Origin: Megaustenia siamemsis
Lineage: Eukaryota; Mollusca; Gastropoda; Stylommatophora; Ariophantidae
Direction of reading: 5' to 3'
DNA: 64,000 bases
NCBI GenBank assembly: GCA_032433765.1
Contig: JAVIAB010000159.1
Coordinates: forward strand, 53,892,972-53,956,971
Within the stretch, counting starts at the first letter, position 1, and each line of letters opens with the position of its first letter. Shown here piece by piece: positions 20,941 through 31,385 of the stretch. Under the pieces are notes generated by a model that did not search any database, had not been told where the DNA came from, and saw nothing but the letters and a program-made list of their open reading frames with translations. A program made the translations under genes and the position numbers.

Positions 20941-21735
20941 CTAATTGTTCTTCGTATAAGACACGACACCACACATTCAAGAATGAACAAACTTGGTGTG
21001 TTATAAATAAGTCATCATTTATTATCTATATACATATAGATACTATCAGGTTATCCTTCCAAGCGTTTCTGTAGATACTTGTTCGACCTGTTAACAGTCT
21101 TTGCCGCTGAAATATTGAGACTACCGTCGATGTTGTACCTCAGCTATTCGTATAGTGGATATTCTATCCGCCTCTCTATCTCTAGCTCTCATACACGTCT
21201 GTTTCTTTTGTTTCTAACGTTCTCCAATGGCTATCTCGGTGCTTATCTCTAGTTCTAGTCACTTTTCTAAGTTGAAGTTCTTCTGTGACTATCTCAGTTC
21301 CTATCGGTCGCTAGTGCGTGGCTACTCTGTGTGTTCCTAGTTCGAAGTCTGAGTGTGGAAGTCCCCTTCTAAAGTCTGCCCTCTAACTTTTATACTCCTG
21401 TCCTTTTACCCGACAGTTTACCTTTTCCCCTGCCAGCTATGGCATTGACACTGTTCCACTCCTCTCTGCACTCAAGTGACCCTCTCAAATCATCTGACAC
21501 CGCGTGAGTAGCCATTTTTTTTGTTTATGAGTTCTACGTTTCCCACAAACAGCTACGGTCATTCCCCAGCCATCTAGCACCTTTAGTTTATGAGTTCTAC
21601 ATTCCTTAACGAAGGCTGTGATAAGTTTACAACCAGTGGTCAGTCAGTGCGGTTTAACATGGTCGCTTAGTCATCCCTATGCTAAATTTGTCTAGTATAA
21701 GGCAAATCAATTAAATCATGCATGACACTTATTTA
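20940..21735. other. Intergenic, no gene seen
   Basis: Pyrimidine-rich stretches with many 'ctatctc/ctctag' words but no frame, RNA gene or match to other parts of the window. Confidence 0.5.
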
Positions 21736-21870
21736 ACAATAATAGAATAGACTGTCGCGGTAATGAGTGACAAATAGATGAGACTATAGGGAAACTGGAA
21801 ACGACTAATTCTTGTTACAACAGTCTGGGACATCGGTTGTGGTCTCCCAATTGTGTCTACTTAAAGGATT
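21735..21870 (+). pseudogene. GRL101-like receptor fragment, inverted
   Basis: Reverse-complement match to the LDLa-region stretch at about 1865-1990 of receptor copy 1, including aatagactgtcgcggta and the segment encoding GKLETTNSCYNSLGHRLWSP. It is about 130 bp long, with the neighbouring receptor sequence absent on both sides. It is a relic of a further receptor copy. Confidence 0.75.
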
Positions 21871-21909
21871 GTTCCTTGCTGTGCACATCACGTCGTTTGT
21901 TACTTATTT

Positions 21910-22975
21910 GGTTATTCGGTTATGGAAGGCCCCGGTAGCACTGCACACGAATTAAAATCCATAATTGCTCAACCGCCCGTGCCAGCGAAATCATCCGAAT
22001 TAATATCTCATCTCCCAAAAAAAGAAAGATAACTGTAGTCCCCATCGTAGCAGTCTCAGCAACGCCAAAAGACATAAGGCGAAACCGCACACAAAGTGAA
22101 TACAGCCAACTGTTCACTGTCATTCGATATCATCATTCATCGTAAACGATTGGAATATCGAAACATGATCAAAACGAATGAGACACACAGCTCACGGTGT
22201 GCACAGAGCACTTAACTCAGTAGCTCCTGCAACAAGCCGGAATTAGAATATGAGAAAACTGCAACAAGGAACACTTATCATGCATAGACTTCAATTGTTC
22301 CCGCCGCCTATCCACCATATACCGAAAGTTCACGTCCTCTTGAAAATGATGATCCTCGTATTTAAAAAAAATGTATATCGCTTGATGATGTTAGGCCATC
22401 GTTGTTGACTCCAATTCCGAACATTTAGACACACTGTTAGTCGTCAGATTAAACCCGTCGCACATCAAATAACAGACCTTAAGGTTATCGTACGGTCGAT
22501 CTAGTGATGTACGATGACCTATTACGATGACGTAGCGCAAAAACATATCGTTCACACAATCTCGCTCCCTTTAGATTTCTAATTACTCTAGTGAAAGCAT
22601 CCTACGACGAACAAAACACGGTGCAAATTTCCTAAAGAGATAAAACTGTGGCTGACGAAGTAGTTTACATTAATAAGTAACATGCAAATAACTTGGGTCA
22701 AGGAATTCCAACAAAGGGTCATGAAACGAACCAATGTGACGTAAAGCGCAGATCAAGTCTAAACGTTCGAAGGTCGCATACACAACACTTGATTTGTCAA
22801 AAAAGGACTGTTGCCGGCGCACAACTGCGCTTTAGCCGCACAGATGTAATAAGTAGATCATAATTTATACTTTAACGAAGAAAAATACAACGGAGAACCG
22901 AAATTAATCAGATTCCGAATGCACTTTCTGCAGCAATCGGGAGAACGTGCCCTAGATCCACCATCTTTGTAACGT
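21910..22975 (+). repeat. Dispersed repeat family A, longest copy
   Basis: About 1.06 kb, recurring in part at 41062-41597 (same strand) and at 26805-27020, 43585-44275 and 54150-54560 (opposite strand). Diagnostic blocks are ggaaggccccggta, aattgctcaaccgcccgtgcc, gatgttaggccatcg and, at the far end, agatccaccatcttt. No protein is recognised. The copy at 41062 has a 15-bp target-site duplication, so the family probably moves through RNA. Confidence 0.75.
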
Positions 22976-23329
22976 CGGTTGTATAATGAATCACTCCATT
23001 AATGTGAGGCTTGTTTCATTTACATGCTTTGGGCACACATAAGAAATGTATTAAATGTGAAAGAAGAGGGATGCGAAGTTGAAAGTGCTGAAGAAGAAAC
23101 AGACAACGATTAATAGATGAGTATACGATTAATATTCAGTTGCTTCTAGTGTAAAGTGTAAACCCTACTGAACCAGTCTGTATCAACTGTCGATATCGAA
23201 AGCTGTGAAGAGACATGACCACCTACGCCAGCAGACATGATACATTATGATAAAAATGACCAATGTGGATATGAAAAAAAAATAATCGAACGAAAATATG
23301 TTTGATTGTGCTCTTATCACACTGCTCCT

Positions 23330-23575
23330 AAAAAAAACATCAGAAATAAACAATCAACATTTTGCGGCACATCATGAGAAGAAGAAAGTTGGAATACTTG
23401 GTTACAACTGGCAAAATAAAAGGAAAGAAAGATCGCGGACGACAAAGATAGAAAATACTGGATAGCTTGGTGTCATGGCAAAAAGTCAACAGAACTGATA
23501 CAATGCACTGTCGATAGAAGATTGTGGATGGACATGATCGCCCACGCCAACCGGTATGGCACATAATGATGACTT
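23330..23575 (+). mobile_element. RTE-type retrotransposon C-terminal tail relic
   Basis: Encodes, across frames, the tail segment with EYLVTTGKIKGK and DRGRQR typical of RTE-type polyproteins. It is the same tail as in 39540-39850 and, inverted, 58440-58660. Only the last 250 bp is present. Confidence 0.6.
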
Positions 23576-23660
23576 ATCACACTACATCTGACACAAGACC
23601 ACTGTTGTAGAATGTCAGATTGATAATAATTGTTGCTAAAATAAATTTACTTCTACTTAC

Positions 23661-23715
23661 CTTCACATACACAAACTGCTACCACAGCCACGAAATATAA
23701 CACTAGAACAGCCAT
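23661..23715 (-). CDS. Signal-peptide first exon of an unidentified secreted or membrane protein
   Basis: From the ATG at 23713-23715 the frame reads MAVLVLYFVAVVAVCVCE plus one base and then meets a strong splice donor, G|GTAAGT, at 23661/23660 on the minus strand. A short hydrophobic leader that stops at a phase-1 donor is the standard first coding exon of extracellular proteins. Both receptor copies run on the same strand, and copy 1 lies downstream (1-2721) without a leader. The exon could therefore belong to that gene or to a lost relative. No downstream exon could be assigned with confidence. Confidence 0.5.
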
Positions 23716-24029
23716 AGTGTGTTAATAGAATCCAGAGCTGAAGTCACTGGAAGGTGTCTCCACACGTCTCTCAAACGAACACAATGTCTGTTATGGCGGG
23801 TGGAAATACTACTCATTGATTGTATACATTCGCCTCGCCCCGTCGACCTCTTCACAACAAGGCATTTGTGTCAGTTCGATCAATTAGAATATGTAATATT
23901 GCAGCAGCCAGACTCACCACGCCCAATACATTTTAATAATATCAACGCAGACACTAATGGAAATGAGAAAACAAACACAAATATTGTTGAGAGTCACGAA
24001 AACAGCATAGAAAAGGCCAGTGAGACGTT

Positions 24030-24760
24030 CATGTTTGTTGTTTTAATCGCTCTGATATTTGTTGTGTTCAGAGCTGTGATATTTGTTGTGTTCAGAGATC
24101 TGATATTTGTTGTGTTCATGCCTCGCATATTGTTTGCATTCATCGCTCATTTTTTGTTGTGTTCATCGCTCTGATATTTGTTGTGTTCATCGCTCTGATA
24201 TTTGTTGTGTTCATCGCTCTGATATTTGTTGTGTTCATCGCTCTGATATTTGTTGTGTTCATCGCTCTGATATTTGTTGTGTTCATCGCTCTGATATTTG
24301 TTGTGTTCATCGCTCTGATATTTGTTGTGTTCATCGTTCTCATATTTGTTGTGTTCATCGCTCTCATATTTGTTGTGTTCAGAGCTCTCATATTTGTTGT
24401 GTTCAGAGCTCTGATATGTGTTGTGTTCATCTCTCTGATATGTGTTGTGTTCATCGCTCTGATATGTATTGTGTTCAGAGCTCTCATATTTGTTGTGTTC
24501 ATCGCTCTGATATTTATTGTGTTCAGAGCTCTCATAGTTTTTGTTTTCAGAGCTCTCATTTTTAATGTGCTGAGATCTCATATATGTTGTGTTCATCGTT
24601 ATCATATTTGTTGTGTTCAGAGCTCTCATTTTTGTTGTATTCAGATCTCTCATACTTGTTGTATTCATAGCTCTCATATTTGTTGTATTCAGAGCTCTCA
24701 TATTTGTTGTATTCAGAGTTCTCATATTTGCTGTGTTCAGAAATCTCATATAAATGAAGT
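24030..24760. repeat. 24-bp minisatellite array
   Basis: About 30 copies of a 24-base unit (tgttgtgttcatcgctctgatatt) with 'cagagctctcat' variants toward the right. The unit is a multiple of three and lacks stops in several frames, so long repetitive frames appear on both strands. They are by-products. Confidence 0.95.
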
Positions 24761-24879
24761 CGTGAATGTGTTCAGAAAAGTGCATGAAAATAGCGATGCT
24801 CATAATATGCTTAACATGGAGCTTGACAAATAAACATTGATAATGCATTTCAAACAGAAAATATAGTACAAACATTTAT

Positions 24880-25090
24880 TATTTATTTGTTAGCAGGTTA
24901 TCTAGTTAATTAATTAGTTGATTAGTTAGTTAATTTGTTAGTTAACTGGTTAGCTAATTAGTAATTTTGTTAGTTAGATTTATTTAGTTTTTTTACTTAG
25001 TTTCAACATAGTAATTTAGATAATTGGTTAGTTAATTAGTCCTTAAGTCATTCAGTTGTTTGTTTAAAAAAAAAAAATTTTTAATTAGTT
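24880..25090. repeat. TTAG/TTAATTAG-rich low-complexity tract
   Basis: Irregular ttagttag and ttaattag words without a fixed period. It does not contain the TTAGGG telomere repeat. Confidence 0.8.
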
Positions 25091-25299
25091 ATGAACTGAT
25101 GGATGAATCTGATTTTTATGATCTACAAAATAAATGTCAAATGTGACCTAAAAATCATCGAGATATGTTTGTATTTATGACCAAAAAAATTAATAAAATA
25201 TTACAAACGAAAGAGAAATTGAAACAAAAATAATTTAAATTAATTACCCATTTGCAACTAAAGATGCAGTTAGATTACCACTATTTATTTTTAAATCGT

Positions 25300-25850
25300 A
25301 GAAGATTGATGTATAAAGAACTGACCAAAGCATATCCTTAAATCCATATGGAAGAAGATTTAGATGCAGTTATGACGTGTTTCCAGTTTTATAGATAACA
25401 GTTTACATTATCACATTTGCGTTGTCATCGTTTGTATAATCACAGCTGATAACAATATGCATTTTCAAATATTGAAATCTGAAAGGTCGTCTATTATCAC
25501 TGATAATTGTTTTGTACTTTGTTCTACATCGTAAGATGTCACAGGTCCAAATCTAAGAAACAATGTCAGGTCATTAGTTGAAAGATTAGGTTCACCGTCT
25601 TAAAACATTGCGATTTTACCTCAAAGTATGTCTGCAATCTTGTACAATGTTGACAAACCAACATTTCTATGTAGTAGACTTTCTAATTTTAATTTCATCA
25701 TTTCGTCTACCTCATTACGTGTTAGGTTTATTTCATCTTGAGTTTTTCTTTCACATCTCCAATGCAGTCCAAACAATTGACATTTGCCCAGTTGTGTCCC
25801 GCGAGATCCTATGTGTGGTGGACGGAGACCTTTTCGACAGCTTTTATTAA
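25300..25850 (-). pseudogene. Possible hAT-type transposase C-terminal relic
   Basis: Minus-strand translation, with several stops, gives DEINLTRNEVDEMMKLKL and then FLRFGPVTSYDVEQS. The last segment resembles the hAT dimerisation-domain stretch in which a 'PVTS-DVERSFS' word is usual. No terminal repeats were found. A chance match cannot be excluded. Confidence 0.35.
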
Positions 25851-25859
25851 TGGAATATA

Positions 25860-26800
25860 AACCAATACCATAGCTAATTTTAAAGATTAAAGATTTTGAA
25901 TTTGGATTTTTTCCTGTAGGTTTTATAGTTCCGATGGTACAAAAGTAAAAAAAAAAAGTAAAGTGCCCACGTCAAGCCAAGTGGCGTTTCGGGAATATGG
26001 TGTGAGTGACCATAAATTGTACAGACCTTCGGCACATGATTTTTTTTTTTTTTTTTTTTTGGGGGGGGGGGGGGGAGTAATGTGGTCGGTATTACGCCCG
26101 TGCCACTTTACATTCCCAGAAAAATACCCGATATCCACTAAAGGGTGTGTGAACCCGGTAGCCGTCGGTTGGGATAGAACGTTACTCCTCGATGGTACAA
26201 ATCACAATATATATATCATAACAATGTAGCCCCTACTTCATGAAATGTAAAAGGCGATGATACTTTCACCTAGACTAAACATTCTTGCGGATTTTACGGC
26301 GATTTCACAAAGAACACCTTTCAGTAGATTCGACCACAATCATCATTCTCGCGGAGGAGTGAATCGTCAGATAGCTAGGACGGGATATCTGGCTCTAAGT
26401 GCGAAATGTCCCATGCAACCTCTCCAGTTGACCAGAGTATCAAGCCCATGAAAGTGTAAAGAAAACAATTTAACTACGGCCGCAGTGACCGTTTTTTATT
26501 AACCACTGTAAAGACAATCATCTTCGGATGATTTGCTGATTTTATGCAACTGCTAATTGCTGGAAAAAGGATATACAATTACTGGGAGGGGCTATCTGAA
26601 GTTGTAGATAAGGTTGACCCATAAGACTAATCACCATCAGGTGTTACACATAAATGTGGGCGGTACCAGAAACAAAAATAACAAAATCAAATTTAATTGT
26701 AGTTCTCAAATGATTGTTAAATTAGTCTTCAGGCACGCAGTTTAGAGTTATAACCTTTGCAAAAAAAGTATTTTGAGTCAACACATTTTTAGTAACTTAC
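25860..26800. other. Intergenic with poly-T/poly-G tract
   Basis: No gene recognised. It holds T21 followed directly by G16 at 26040-26076. Confidence 0.5.
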
Positions 26801-26804
26801 GGTC

Positions 26805-27020
26805 AATTTGGCGGATAGGAGGCAGGACCTGTTGAGGCTCTATCTAAAAAGTGCTCATTGTATCAGTTTCCTCGTATTCGAAGTCAATCTTGTGTTGAGT
26901 TTAAAGTGCTCTGTGCACACCGCGAGTTGTGTTTTTCATCCGTATCGTATTTCGATATTCCGATTGCTTACGATGAATGATGGTATCGTGTGATAGCGGG
27001 GCCTTTGACTAACTACAACT
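26805..27020 (-). repeat. Dispersed repeat family A, partial copy
   Basis: Matches 54150-54330: 'ggcggatagg-ggcagga', 'agtgctctgtgcacac' and 'cgatattccgattg' occur in the same order. Confidence 0.7.
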
Positions 27021-27027
27021 ACAGCTA

Positions 27028-27718
27028 TAGCTTGTTTCATAAGTCGTGCCCAACTTTTAAAATCAATATCTTTTAAACCGCTTTTTATAAGCTTTTCAAA
27101 ATTTGCATGTAAAGTTATAATGATTAGAACCCAACAGGGAATTAATTTCATAAAAAAACAACATTTGGTTATTATTGTTGCTTATTTGATTTATATAAAT
27201 TTATAACGACCCATTGATGTAGTCAAAACTTAATGTTCACAGTATTTAAGTTAAAAATAGCGATTAAAAATCATACACGGTCAAATTGACGATTTTGCAC
27301 GTTTTCCACGTGGGTTTTCTGACACAATTAGACACTTGTAGAAAACACGAGTCATTGTGTGTTCCATTTCCGTTCATTCAGCGGCGTGCCGTCCTCGAAC
27401 TGAGCAGACAATAATTCTCCTGCTGTTTTGTCTTATTAGGTTATTTCCCCATTACGGCCACGCCTTTATCTAGTGAAAAGTAATCATAGACCAGCAACTA
27501 CGGTAATTTCTATGCTTTAGGGCTTCACAATTTACAATTTTGACAAACATCAAAGAAATTCGCCGCTTTAAGAAAACTGCAGCTGCAAGATATTTGTTAA
27601 ATATACATTTAAAGGGTCTTTTGCATTCTAATAACATTTGGAAAAGTTCAACAGTATTTAACAAATGGTTTCTGAGCAATAGCGTTTTGAAGTTGGGCAA
27701 GTGATTTGAAACGAGCTA
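27028..27718. mobile_element. Non-autonomous (MITE-like) derivative of the Tc1/IS630-type transposon
   Basis: A 691-bp element flanked by TA at 27026-27027 and 27719-27720. It has inverted ends (tagcttgtttcat... and ...gaaacgagcta). Its left part is the reverse complement of about 30340-30702 and its right part the reverse complement of about 28587-28920. It is therefore the nearby autonomous element with the transposase region deleted, placed in the opposite orientation. Confidence 0.85.
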
Positions 27719-27719
27719 T

Positions 27720-27907
27720 AGTATATCTTTTATTTGTAATTTGACAGTTCACAGACAGGTTTAATATTCAGAGCTGAATGAGTTTAGTAGCAGAAGGGTA
27801 AATTCTGTGATATTCTTTTTTTTTTTTTGCTAAGATTCCTTGTCTGCTTTTAAACTCGTGTTATTACCTACCAAATTGATTATCTTAGTTATATATGTAT
27901 ACGCACG

Positions 27908-27968
<61 letters not shown>

Positions 27969-28130
27969 GTATATAGCCTTTGGCGGCTGGACAGAATATT
28001 TGTAGCAAGCAATCATAATAAGTCAATAGTTTCGTAAATTGTGTAGTGCTTTGTGCTGTATGATGTATGCTATTTTACTGAACATTTCTCGTGGCAGAAT
28101 CTGTCATTTTTGGATAAACAGTGCCGACCA
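27720..28130. other. Spacer with long (TA)n microsatellite
   Basis: (TA)n at about 27908-27964; no gene recognised. Confidence 0.6.
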
Positions 28131-28584
28131 CCGAACGAACAAGATGTATTTGTAGATGATATACACTCCTACAATCACACCCCTACACCAATTTGTTTAT
28201 TGCACGACAATCACACTCACAATCTAATTTGTTTATCTCTCTGCGATCACACTAACAAGCTAATTTGATTATATCCCTACAATCACACTCACAAGCTAAT
28301 TTGTTTATCTCTCTGCGATCACACTAACAAGCTAATTTGATTATATCCCTACAATCACAATCACAAGCTAATTTGTTTATCTCTCTGCAATCACACTCAC
28401 AAGCTAATTTGGTTATCTCCCTACAATCACAATCACAAGCTAATTTGTTTATCTCGCTGCGATCACACTAACAAGCTAATTTGATTATATCCCTACAATC
28501 ACAATCACAAGCTAATTTGTTTATCTCTCTGCAATCACACTAACAAGCTAATTTGGTTATCTCCCTACAATCACACTCACAAGC
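28130..28584. repeat. 36-bp minisatellite, left half
   Basis: Units of 36 bases (caatcacactcacaagctaa, then tttggttatctcccta) with alternating gatcac/aatcac variants. The array is interrupted by the transposon at 28587-30702 and resumes at 30705. Confidence 0.93.
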
Positions 28585-28586
28585 TA

Positions 28587-30702
28587 TAGCTCATTTCAAA
28601 TCATATGCCCAACTTCAAAACGCTATTACTCTCTAACCGTTTGTTAAATACTTTTGAAATTTTCCAAATGTTATTAGAATGCAAAAGACCCTTTAAATGT
28701 ATATTTAACAAATATCTTGCAGCTGCAGTTTTCTTAAAGCGGCGATATTTCTTTGATGTTTGTCAAAATTGTAAATTGTGAAGCCCTAAAGAATAGAAAT
28801 TACCGTAGTTGCTGGTTTACGATTAATTTTCACTAGGTAAAGGCGTGGCCGTAATGGGGAAATAACTGGATAAAACAAAACACCAGGATAATTATTGTCT
28901 GCTCAGTTCGAGGACGGACGATAATATCAAGGTATACCTGTATGTCCAATTTTCATAGTTGTGTGGTCCTGAAAAGGACCGTTTGTTGAAATAATTTAAG
29001 GTAATATATGGGCCAACATTGTGGGGGCTATATACTTTCATTCTGAATCAGACGAGTCTAAAAGATTAATAACTGTTTGGGGTTGAACATTCCACAAACC
29101 ATCATTTTTCCAATATTCCTCTTCCTGTTTTAAGACGTGGTCTTCACATTTAGCCCAATAATCTTTGTCTATATTTAATAAAGCGAGATTAGCAAGAGTC
29201 TTTACATCGCATATTTTGAATGTTGTATTTTCATCTGCCACTTGTCCTTTTAATTTTGCCCAGATTAGTTCTATTGGATTTAAATGAGCATGGTAAGGTG
29301 GCAGCCTCAAACTTATATGACCGTGCTCTTGGATAATCTTATCTATTTGAAAAAATCTGTGTCCTTTGTTTTTGCTTTACTAGAGATAGTAATTCAGGTT
29401 TTAAGTACATGTTATTAAATTGTATGTGCTCCTTTGTGAGCCATATCTTAATAGCATCTTTTGTACTGGATGATGTCGGGACTTTATCTTCAAGTGCAAC
29501 AATGTTGTGGTACGCTGCATTGTCCATTATTAGGCAAGATGGTCGATCTAGTGATGGGAGAACAGACATTTCAATCCAATGTCTAAATATGTGACCATTC
29601 ATCTCAGAGTGATAATCCCGATTGTCTATGGATTTTGAAAGAAAAATGAGCTCTGCATTCTGTATTAGTCCATGTTGTCGACTACCTGCATGAGCAATTA
29701 TCAAGCGCTGTCCTTTGCTGCTAGGTATTAATCTCTTAATCTTTCCATCTGATGACTGCCATTCCCTTTGCTTAGTGTGGTGAGCATTGATCCATGTTTC
29801 ATCCAATTACACAATATCATAACCTTGCTTGCGCACCTCTTTTACTTCACGTAAGTACTTGCTTCTCATGACTACTATATGTGGCTTCTCACAGATGATG
29901 TTTCGTCCATTGGAATACTTTCTGAATGTAAAGCCTGCAGCTCTCACATTCCTCCATAATATAGACTTTGATATTTCAATACTGTTGTTCTTTTTCAGCG
30001 ATACTTTAAATTTTCTTATTGTAACAGTTTCATTCATACCCAACATTTTGCGAATTTCACTTCTAATAAGTTCACTGTCGAAATTATCCAACATTTTTGC
30101 TCTTCCTTGTGATTTTGTATATTTGGAACATTGACGGTCACGTGCTTGAATCCAGCGATTAAATGACCGTTTAGATAAATCCAAAATGTGTCTTGTCCTA
30201 TTCTCAGGGTTTTCTAAAGAATGAAATAATCTTCCTCGTTTAGCCTCTTTGCAAAAATAGTCATACATTTTTATTGCGATGTTTTGTAAACTGCAGAATT
30301 TCATTTTAAGACTCATGATAAATTTTAGCGTTCCACGTCTACACCTATGAATGAACGGAAATGGAACACACAATGCCTCGTGTTTTCTACAAGTGTCTAA
30401 TTGTGTCAGACAACTCACGTTTAAAGCGTGCAAAATCGTAAATTTGACCGTGTATGTATTTGTAATCGCTATTTTTAACTTAAATACTGTAAACACTATG
30501 TTTTGACTACATCAATGGGTCGTTATAAATTTATATAAATCAAATAAGCAATAATAATAACCAAATGTTTGTTTTTAATTAAATTAATTCCCAGTTGGGT
30601 TCTAATCATTATAACTTTACATGCAAATTTTGAAAAAAAATTACAAAAAGCGGTTTAAAAGATATTGATTTTAAATTTGGGCACGACTTTTGAAACAAGC
30701 TA
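28587..30702 (-). mobile_element. Tc1/IS630-type DNA transposon inserted in the minisatellite
   Basis: A 2116-bp element with inverted ends (tagctcatttcaaa and, reversed, tagcttgtttcaaa) and subterminal similarity of about 35 bases. A TA duplication lies at 28585-28586 and 30703-30704, inside what reads as one repeat unit (caagcTAatttgg) when the element is removed. It carries one broken transposase gene on the minus strand. Confidence 0.9.
29038..30496 (-). pseudogene. Tc1/IS630-type DDE transposase, one stop and one frameshift
   Basis: Cut-and-paste transposase. The N-terminal half (29807-30496) has the helix-turn-helix region with RSFNRWIQARDRQCSKY. The catalytic half has the first aspartate in LDETWINAHH, the second in IMDNAAYHN (about 29500-29530) and the glutamate in YHAHLNPIELIWAKLKG near 29240-29290. 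A TAA at 29807-29809 sits just before the first catalytic motif, and a frameshift near 29345 (A-rich run) separates the last motif. The long spacer between the second aspartate and the glutamate distinguishes it from classical Tc1. Confidence 0.85.
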
Positions 30703-30704
30703 TA

Positions 30705-31150
30705 ATTTGGTTATCGCCCTACAATCACACTAACAAGCTAATTTGATTATATCCCTACAATCACACCGCCACATCAATTTGTTTCTTAAACGACAGTCAC
30801 ACTCACAAGCTAATTTGTTTTTCTCCCTACAATCACCCTCACAAGCTAATTTGTTTATCTCTCTGCAATCACACTCACAAGCTAATTTGGTTATCTCCCT
30901 ACAATCACACTCACAAGCTAATTTGGTTATCTCCCTACAATCACACTCACAAGCTAATTTGTTTATCTCCCTACAATCACACTCCCACGTCAATTTGTTT
31001 ATCTCCCTACAATCACACTGCCACGTCAATTTGTTTATCTCCCTACAATCATACTCCCACGTCAATTTGTTTATCTCCCTACAATCACACTCCCACGTCA
31101 ATGTGTTTATCTCACCACAATCACACTTCAACTGTATTTTTCTTTTATCT
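30705..31150. repeat. 36-bp minisatellite, right half
   Basis: Continuation of 28130-28584 with 'cactcccacgtcaatttg' variants at its right end. The 142-codon frames on both strands are by-products of the 36-base period. Confidence 0.93.
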
Positions 31151-31295
31151 CCCTCCACACAAATCAGTTAAATAACTATCGATTATGTCTGCGCTGATCT
31201 ATTATTCCAGTAAATACGTCAATTATTTGGTTAGCACAAGTCTACTTTACCCTCCTTTGTTAATTCTCCTTTCAGCTCATTCATTTCTTATTCAG

Positions 31296-31385
31296 TTGGT
31301 CCGGTAACCGAGTGGTTACTAAGCTCGTAACTTATTCCAATATAGGGCGATTCTATATTTTGTAAAAAAAAACAAAAAAACATTA
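31296..31385 (+). mobile_element. tRNA-related SINE head with A-rich tail
   Basis: ggtccggtaaccgagtggtt resembles the D-arm/A-box region of a class II (Ser/Leu-type) tRNA. A weak B box (gggcgattct) follows about 45 bases later, and then an A-rich tail from 31363. It is not foldable into a full tRNA by eye. Confidence 0.5.

Noticed and set aside
23719..24174. 151-codon plus-strand frame beginning near the signal-peptide exon
   Set aside because: Its second half is the 24-bp minisatellite, the first half has no recognisable domain and it begins antisense to the 5' flank of the leader exon.
24107..24875. Long frames of 139-242 codons on both strands
   Set aside because: They come from a 24-bp minisatellite whose length is a multiple of three; several frames on both strands are open at once and no unique protein sequence is present.
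24880..25090. Interstitial telomere repeat
   Set aside because: Words are TTAG and TTAATTAG with irregular spacing; no TTAGGG run.
25963..26229. 88-codon frame crossing the poly-T/poly-G tract
   Set aside because: It encodes homopolymers of Phe and Gly from T21G16; no protein evidence.
30730..31171. 142-codon frames on both strands
   Set aside because: By-product of the 36-bp minisatellite, as above.
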